Assembly (NCBI GenBank): GCA_949283775.1 | Contig: CASDTU010000002.1 | Span: 1-48,866, forward strand | Source: an uncultured Bacillota bacterium | Lineage (GTDB): Bacteria; Bacillota; Clostridia; Christensenellales; Borkfalkiaceae | DNA length: 48,866 bases | Reading direction: 5' to 3' | In this document: positions 44,617 through 48,866 of the stretch, one piece after another | How the letters are laid out: every line of letters begins with the position of its first letter | Position numbering within the stretch: the first letter of the stretch is position 1 | The notes under the pieces: generated by a model | Told to the model about the DNA's origin: nothing | What the model saw: the letters and a program-made list of their open reading frames with translations, nothing else | Databases searched by the model: none | Made by a program: the position numbers and the translations under genes

Positions 44617-45297
44617 TCAACGCTTTCTAATCGGCGACTCGCTTTTTGCTTCTCTGCGATAGTAAAGAGTCAAAAAAGAATATTCCTTCAACTCCTTACG
44701 CCTGCTTCGATAATCGGGACAAAATCTTTCCACTTCTTTCCAAAACGCCGCCGAATGATCCATAAAACGCAGATGGCTCAATTCGTGTATCACCACATAT
44801 TCCGCAAGCCGCTCCGGCAGCATCGTCAGCCGCCAATTCAATAAAATTTTGCCGGATGCGTCGCAGCTGCCCCATCGCGATTTAAAATCACGAAATCCTA
44901 CCTTTGTCGGACTGCGCCCCATTTCCGCCGAATATCCTTCCAAAATATATAAAATGCTCTGCTTGCGCGTTCTTTCAAAATACCTGCGGATATGCTCCGG
45001 AGACGGGAAATAAAACCCGTTTTTCTCTTCTCCCTCTTTCTCCAAGCCGAACCAAACCGGCCGCTCTGTGCCGCCGTCTAAAATCGTACGATACATCTTT
45101 ACCGCACAAAATTTTTTCGACTCCTTTTCTTGCTCGTGCAATTTTTTCTCGATCCAGCCTTTCTTTTGGGTAAGAAACGCATTGATACGCTCATCCGAAA
45201 GATATTTGGGAGCTTTACATATAACTTTCCCCTCTTTTACCGTAATCACGACGCTCCGACGCCGCGAGCGCTCAATCTCTACCTCAAAATTAAGCAA
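44617..45297 (-). CDS. YgjP-type (M48-like) zinc metallopeptidase
   Basis: A 226-aa YgjP/DUF45 family protein, a minimal zinc metalloprotease related to the SprT/WLM group. The zinc motif is HELSH at residues 171-175 (VVIHELSHLRFMDHS), with His181 as likely third ligand and Glu172 as catalytic base. The family-typical SRWGSC motif is at 140-145. The N-terminal 60 residues form a beta-rich region with RRRSVVITVKEGKVICKAP. Its start overlaps the upstream acyl-ACP thioesterase stop by 8 bp, so the two are probably co-transcribed and coupled. Substrate unknown. Confidence 0.9.
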   Translation of the reverse strand: MLNFEVEIERSRRRSVVITVKEGKVICKAPKYLSDERINAFLTQKKGWIEKKLHEQEKESKKFCAVKMYRTILDGGTERPVWFGLEKEGEEKNGFYFPSPEHIRRYFERTRKQSILYILEGYSAEMGRSPTKVGFRDFKSRWGSCDASGKILLNWRLTMLPERLAEYVVIHELSHLRFMDHSAAFWKEVERFCPDYRSRRKELKEYSFLTLYYRREAKSESPIRKR

Positions 45298-46027
45298 AAC
45301 AAACCCTCGCCATCACTACGATTTCTTCATCGTTTTTTACGCCGACAATCCGAAAATTGTTCTTGAAATCCTCCGCCTTGTAAAAGCGCAGGCGATCGCC
45401 TTCGTGCGATTGCTTTACATAATGGATCTGAAAACTCTTGATCTCCCTCTCTTGCAGCTCCGCGACAGTAAAACAATTAAAAATATAATCGGCATATTTT
45501 ATGTTGTTGACATGATAATTCAAGTCATACTCGCTGTTTGCGATTTTTATTTCAAAAGAGGGCGCTCCTTTCTCTTCGATATCTTCGATCATCCAATTAT
45601 CAAAATCCACTGCTTTCTTGTCGATGTACGTTTGAATTTTTTGTTCCACACGCGAACACGGAAGCACTCTGCCGTTTGACGCTTGTAAAATGCACCACCT
45701 TGAAAAAGCCCGTATACACCCCTCGCCTCCGGCAACGTTGACCGCAAAGCTACGCTCATAAATCGCCTTGTTCGGTGCATGCGGCCATGTAACGACCTCT
45801 ATCGAATCGCCTACTTTCGGACGCTTATCGATCTCAATATAAATCTTAGAAAGCACCCAAAAATATCCATGCTCCCGCAGCGAATTGGTCCCAAGCCCCA
45901 TCTCGTCCGAATGCGCCCCTGCGCTTTCCTGAAAGAAACCGAGTATCGCGGACGGTTTGATCTTTCGCATAAAATCTGTTTCATAATTTCTGATATTGAA
46001 AGAACAGGATAAACTATTTGCTATCAT
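45290..46027 (-). CDS. Acyl-ACP thioesterase (FatA-like)
   Basis: A 245-aa double hot-dog thioesterase that releases fatty acids from acyl-carrier protein. Family hallmarks are the first-domain ILGFFQESAGAHSDEMGLG with the preceding YETDFMRKI, and the second-domain ANSEYDLNYHVNNIKYADYI, which carries the conserved Asn/His pair. Length fits bacterial members found widely in Clostridia. GAGGTGAAAA precedes the ATG, and the promoter is at 46052-46080. It is divergent from the PadR-like gene. Confidence 0.92.
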   Translation of the reverse strand: MIANSLSCSFNIRNYETDFMRKIKPSAILGFFQESAGAHSDEMGLGTNSLREHGYFWVLSKIYIEIDKRPKVGDSIEVVTWPHAPNKAIYERSFAVNVAGGEGCIRAFSRWCILQASNGRVLPCSRVEQKIQTYIDKKAVDFDNWMIEDIEEKGAPSFEIKIANSEYDLNYHVNNIKYADYIFNCFTVAELQEREIKSFQIHYVKQSHEGDRLRFYKAEDFKNNFRIVGVKNDEEIVVMARVCFA

Positions 46028-46051
46028 TTTTCACCTCTGCAATCCCTCTGT

Positions 46052-46080
46052 ATTGTACTACAATTTACCTGTTTTGTCTA
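46052..46080 (-). promoter_or_regulatory. Promoter of thioesterase-YgjP operon
   Basis: TAGACA (46080-46075), a 17-bp spacer and TACAAT (46057-46052) on the minus strand. Confidence 0.7.
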
Positions 46081-46162
46081 TCTATTTTTTCTTTTTTTTC
46101 GGCACTTATTTCAGACATAGTACTTTGAAAAATTGTATAATATTTAAATTCACGGATTAAAC

Positions 46163-46191
46163 TTGACAAAATTCGACAAATATACTATAAT
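46163..46191 (+). promoter_or_regulatory. Promoter of the PadR-like gene
   Basis: A full-consensus TTGACA (46163-46168), 17-bp spacer and TATAAT (46186-46191), followed by AAGGAGG before the ATG at 46215. This is the strongest-looking promoter in the window. Confidence 0.9.
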
Positions 46192-46214
46192 ATTTTTTGT
46201 AAGGAGGTTATTTT

Positions 46215-48137
46215 ATGGAACCAAATAATATGAACGATCCCGAAAAAGATATTGCCGACACTTCCTCTATCAGCAGCGATTTAATTCGAGGGCATATCAA
46301 TACCATCATTCTTCGAACACTGTATGACAGCGATAAATATGGCTATGAAATTATAAACGATATTGAAGCGAAAAGCAAAGGACAATATACTTTAAAACAA
46401 CCCACTTTGTACAGCGCCTTAAAACGTCTGGAAAGCCAGGATTATGTCACTTCCTATTGGGGCGGTGCTTCCGGAGGCGGAAGGCGGAAATATTTTCAGA
46501 TTACCGAAAAAGGACGCAAAATTGTCGAACAAAATCTTGCGGAATGGGAATATTCCAGAACCGTCATCGACAGCCTGATCTCCGAAAAAGATTATGATTT
46601 CAACAATCCTCCCCCCTCCCATTCGGTTGATTTCAATATCTTGAAAAAATCAACCACGCGCGTACCCTTCGCTAAGGGAGAAGATACAGAGGATGCTTTT
46701 ATGGAGGAAGACTCCGACAGCGAATCTTTCAACCAGACCGAAACCGTTCTCGATTCGTCTGAAATTTCCGATTACCGCAGCGATACCGAACAAGGCGGCG
46801 CGGTGTTTTCGGACAACGCATCACTGCAAAACGACGCTTATAAAACCGAATCGGAAATCGACGAGCAGCGAAGTGAAGAATTTTCTTCAAAAGAATTTTC
46901 CGACGAAGGAAATCCATCCGCTTATACAAAACCACAGGCTGCGTCCGTTTCGGAAGATTCGATTTTAGACCGCTCGTATTACGAAAGTCATACAGATGTT
47001 TCAAGCGCATCGGATAAGCCTTCCCCCGCAGGCGCGGTTCCTTCTGCCGGCGCCGAAGCGAATGAAAAACTTCAAACAAAGGAACAGCATACTCTATCCG
47101 AAGAGGACAAGCAGCGGATCCATGAAAATTACAAAGTCTTGATCGGAGAGGAAACGGATGCGACGGCATACTATTATTCGCATGTAAAAAATGAAAAAGC
47201 TGCGAGCGTTCCGTCGGACGTTCCGTCTTATCGAGAGCAAGAAACCGCTTATTCGGAAAATATCGGCGCCATTTACGACAGCCCCGTTTACCCGGAGAAC
47301 GTCGGAAACGGCTATGAAAAACCGCCCGTCCGAGAGCAGAATTTCTCCGAAACGCCGAATGCGCCAGAGGCGAACGAATACAACCAATTCGCAAACGACA
47401 GCGGCGATATGCTGTACGCAAACAAATCGCCGGCAGAGCGCAATTACAAAGAGCTTCTGTCAAAACTATATGACAATACTTATAAAAGCTCTAAACAGGA
47501 AGATTTGACACAAGCGATTTCGAGCGAGATTCCCGAACCGCAGCCGGCGCAAACCTTTACCGAACAACCGCGGCAGCAAAGGCCTTCCTATCCCCCTGCT
47601 GAGGGAAAAACGGCAAGCAATATCGAATTTTATGACGTGGCGGAAAAGGCCGAAAATGAAGGAATCAAAATTACGACCACAAACGGCGCAAGAAACCGCA
47701 CCGTTTCCAAATCGATCGGCAATACCTTCGACAAGGGCAAGGCTCTCTTTATCAGCGCCGTCTTCGTCTTTATTGTTGCCATGGCGGAAGCAATTATCAT
47801 CATTTGCCTGCGCGCCGCTTTACATACCAATGCGTTTTACGTCGTACTGCCCTTTGTCGTCAACTTTGCTATGCTCGGCGTATTCCTGTTCCTGTACTTG
47901 CGCGGGTACGGCAAAAACAGCAAAAAAACGCAGGCGAAATCTTATCTTTCTTCCAGCCTCATCATTTATGTAAGTTTGGTTTTGATCGTTTGCGTAGTCG
48001 CTTACTTGATCATTTATTTTAACGACGCCCCCTTCTCTTTTACGCAAATTTTAAAGTACGGAATTTTCCCGTGCGTCTATCTGTTTAATATTCCACTGTT
48101 TGCTCTCATATACAATTATAATTGCAACAGACAATGA
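46215..48137 (+). CDS. PadR-family regulator fused to a long acidic linker and four-helix membrane domain
   Basis: A 640-aa protein of unusual build. Residues about 20-115 form a PadR winged helix (RGHINTIILRTLYDSDKYGYEI, QPTLYSALKRLESQDYV, GGRRKYFQITEKG). Residues about 125-500 are low-complexity, rich in Glu, Ser, Asp and Tyr, and probably disordered. Residues about 510-640 contain four predicted membrane helices (starting ALFISAVF, AFYVVLPF, SLIIYVSL and LKYGIFPC). PadR proteins are normally small soluble repressors, so membrane tethering is unusual and suggests a sensor reading the membrane directly (inference). AAGGAGG precedes the ATG, behind a full-consensus promoter. It is divergent from the thioesterase gene, a possible target. 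Confidence 0.85.
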   Translation: MEPNNMNDPEKDIADTSSISSDLIRGHINTIILRTLYDSDKYGYEIINDIEAKSKGQYTLKQPTLYSALKRLESQDYVTSYWGGASGGGRRKYFQITEKGRKIVEQNLAEWEYSRTVIDSLISEKDYDFNNPPPSHSVDFNILKKSTTRVPFAKGEDTEDAFMEEDSDSESFNQTETVLDSSEISDYRSDTEQGGAVFSDNASLQNDAYKTESEIDEQRSEEFSSKEFSDEGNPSAYTKPQAASVSEDSILDRSYYESHTDVSSASDKPSPAGAVPSAGAEANEKLQTKEQHTLSEEDKQRIHENYKVLIGEETDATAYYYSHVKNEKAASVPSDVPSYREQETAYSENIGAIYDSPVYPENVGNGYEKPPVREQNFSETPNAPEANEYNQFANDSGDMLYANKSPAERNYKELLSKLYDNTYKSSKQEDLTQAISSEIPEPQPAQTFTEQPRQQRPSYPPAEGKTASNIEFYDVAEKAENEGIKITTTNGARNRTVSKSIGNTFDKGKALFISAVFVFIVAMAEAIIIICLRAALHTNAFYVVLPFVVNFAMLGVFLFLYLRGYGKNSKKTQAKSYLSSSLIIYVSLVLIVCVVAYLIIYFNDAPFSFTQILKYGIFPCVYLFNIPLFALIYNYNCNRQ

Positions 48138-48273
48138 TCTTCGATTTTTCATTTTGATATGCAGGGCTGCCTGCCTTTAAAGCGGATTAACGCAGACGCA
48201 GTAATGATGTTTTTCATCGGCATTGCGACTGCGGTACAGTGAGAATAAAATTTTTACGATCAACAAATTAGAT

Positions 48274-48296
48274 GAATTGTCAAGTTAAGTGCAACA
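48274..48296. repeat. Terminal inverted repeat of the IS30-family element (one end)
   Basis: The sequence GAATTGTCAAGTTAAGTGCA and the next bases resemble IS30-family ends and contain the transposase stop codon (48285-48287). The other end lies outside the window. Confidence 0.6.
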
Positions 48297-48866
48297 GTTG
48301 AAAAGATTTAGTTCGAATAAATCTTGCGGAGTATAGTAGTGCAAAACTTTTTTGGGCCTGGCGTTTATAAGCGCCAGGTTCTTTTTTAATGTTGCCGGAC
48401 TCACTCTCGAAAGATTTCTTCCCTTTGGATAAAATTCCCTAAGCAGTCCGTTTAAGTTTTCATTCGTTCCTTTCTGCCATGCACAATACGGATCTGCGAA
48501 GTACATATCACAACTTAGTGCTTTTTCTATCTCCCTCCAACAGGCAAACTCGCTGCCTCTGTCGCAGGTGATCGTCTTTACCGCTCCTTTGGGAAAATTC
48601 GAAAGTGCGTCTATGATCGCTTTTGCCATCGTCTCTCCCTTTCTGTCCGGTATCTTGATCGCGATATAATATCTCGTCTTTCTTTCCGCAAGCGTGGCAA
48701 AGCATGCTTTACTTTTCCCTTGCCCCGACACCACCGTGTCCGCTTCCCAATGTCCGAACTCTTTGCGGTTATATACGCTTTTATCCCGTTTCCGTATGCT
48801 TTTTCCCGTCGTAAATCTTCCGCCGTTGCCCATGCGTTTACGGGTTTTCCCTTTCCTGCGCAGGTT
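48285..48866 (-). CDS. IS30-family transposase, N-terminus beyond window edge
   Basis: The C-terminal 193 residues of an IS30-family DDE transposase, continuing past the right edge. An integrase-type catalytic core is visible: first Asp in GHWEADTV, second Asp in TITCDRGSEF, and Glu in GTNENLNGLLREFYPKG. The frame stays open through the last codons of the window (N-L-R-R-K-G), typical of the family before the core. The end of the gene overlaps the terminal inverted repeat, as is usual for IS30. It probably marks a recent insertion next to the PadR-like gene. Confidence 0.93.
   Translation of the reverse strand, partial: NLRRKGKTRKRMGNGGRFTTGKSIRKRDKSVYNRKEFGHWEADTVVSGQGKSKACFATLAERKTRYYIAIKIPDRKGETMAKAIIDALSNFPKGAVKTITCDRGSEFACWREIEKALSCDMYFADPYCAWQKGTNENLNGLLREFYPKGRNLSRVSPATLKKNLALINARPKKVLHYYTPQDLFELNLFNCCT

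Overview
The window looks like chromosomal DNA of a low-to-mid GC, Gram-positive, anaerobic Clostridia-type (Bacillota) bacterium, probably gut-associated. Support: a threonyl T-box leader, an infC-rpmI-rplT operon with a leader attenuator, a YtxC-like gene next to thrS, an acyl-ACP thioesterase, lipoprotein-dependent sugar ABC permeases without an ATPase, and textbook TTGACA-17-TATAAT promoters. Placement below class (for example Christensenellales-like) is a guess.

Layout. (1) 1-7.4 kb, minus strand, housekeeping: proA (cut by the left edge), yebC, a SpoU-family RNA methyltransferase, infC-rpmI-rplT with promoter, attenuator and an AUU-type start, thrS with a T-box, and a YtxC-like gene. 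(2) 7.5-10.3 kb, plus strand: a small membrane protein and leuS. (3) 10.9-38.4 kb, a carbohydrate-utilisation locus, almost all on the minus strand. It holds four paralogous secreted lipoproteins of about 710-760 aa, two cytoplasmic GH38/DUF5054-like enzymes, a solute-binding lipoprotein with two permeases, an 1180-aa surface protein with a triplicated module, a 426-aa membrane-anchored surface protein, a GntR/LacI-type regulator facing the other way, a TIM-barrel hydrolase-like protein and a uroporphyrinogen-decarboxylase-like protein. (4) 38.9-48.1 kb: serS interrupted by one in-frame TAA, a P-type ATPase, flavin reductase, YgjP-type metalloprotease, acyl-ACP thioesterase and a PadR-like regulator with a four-helix membrane tail. 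(5) The right edge carries the end of an IS30-family element.

How the locus may work (inference): the four lipoproteins and two anchored surface proteins bind or cut an extracellular glycan. The LplB/LplC-type permeases and their binding protein import the fragments, powered by an ATPase encoded elsewhere. The cytoplasmic GH38-like and TIM-barrel enzymes then degrade them. The regulator sits between the two operons; their promoters share an upstream element and a -35 region, so they are probably co-regulated. The four-paralog lipoprotein family and the triplicated surface module are the least familiar parts and the best candidates for undescribed biology. The serS nonsense codon is the most surprising single-base feature.
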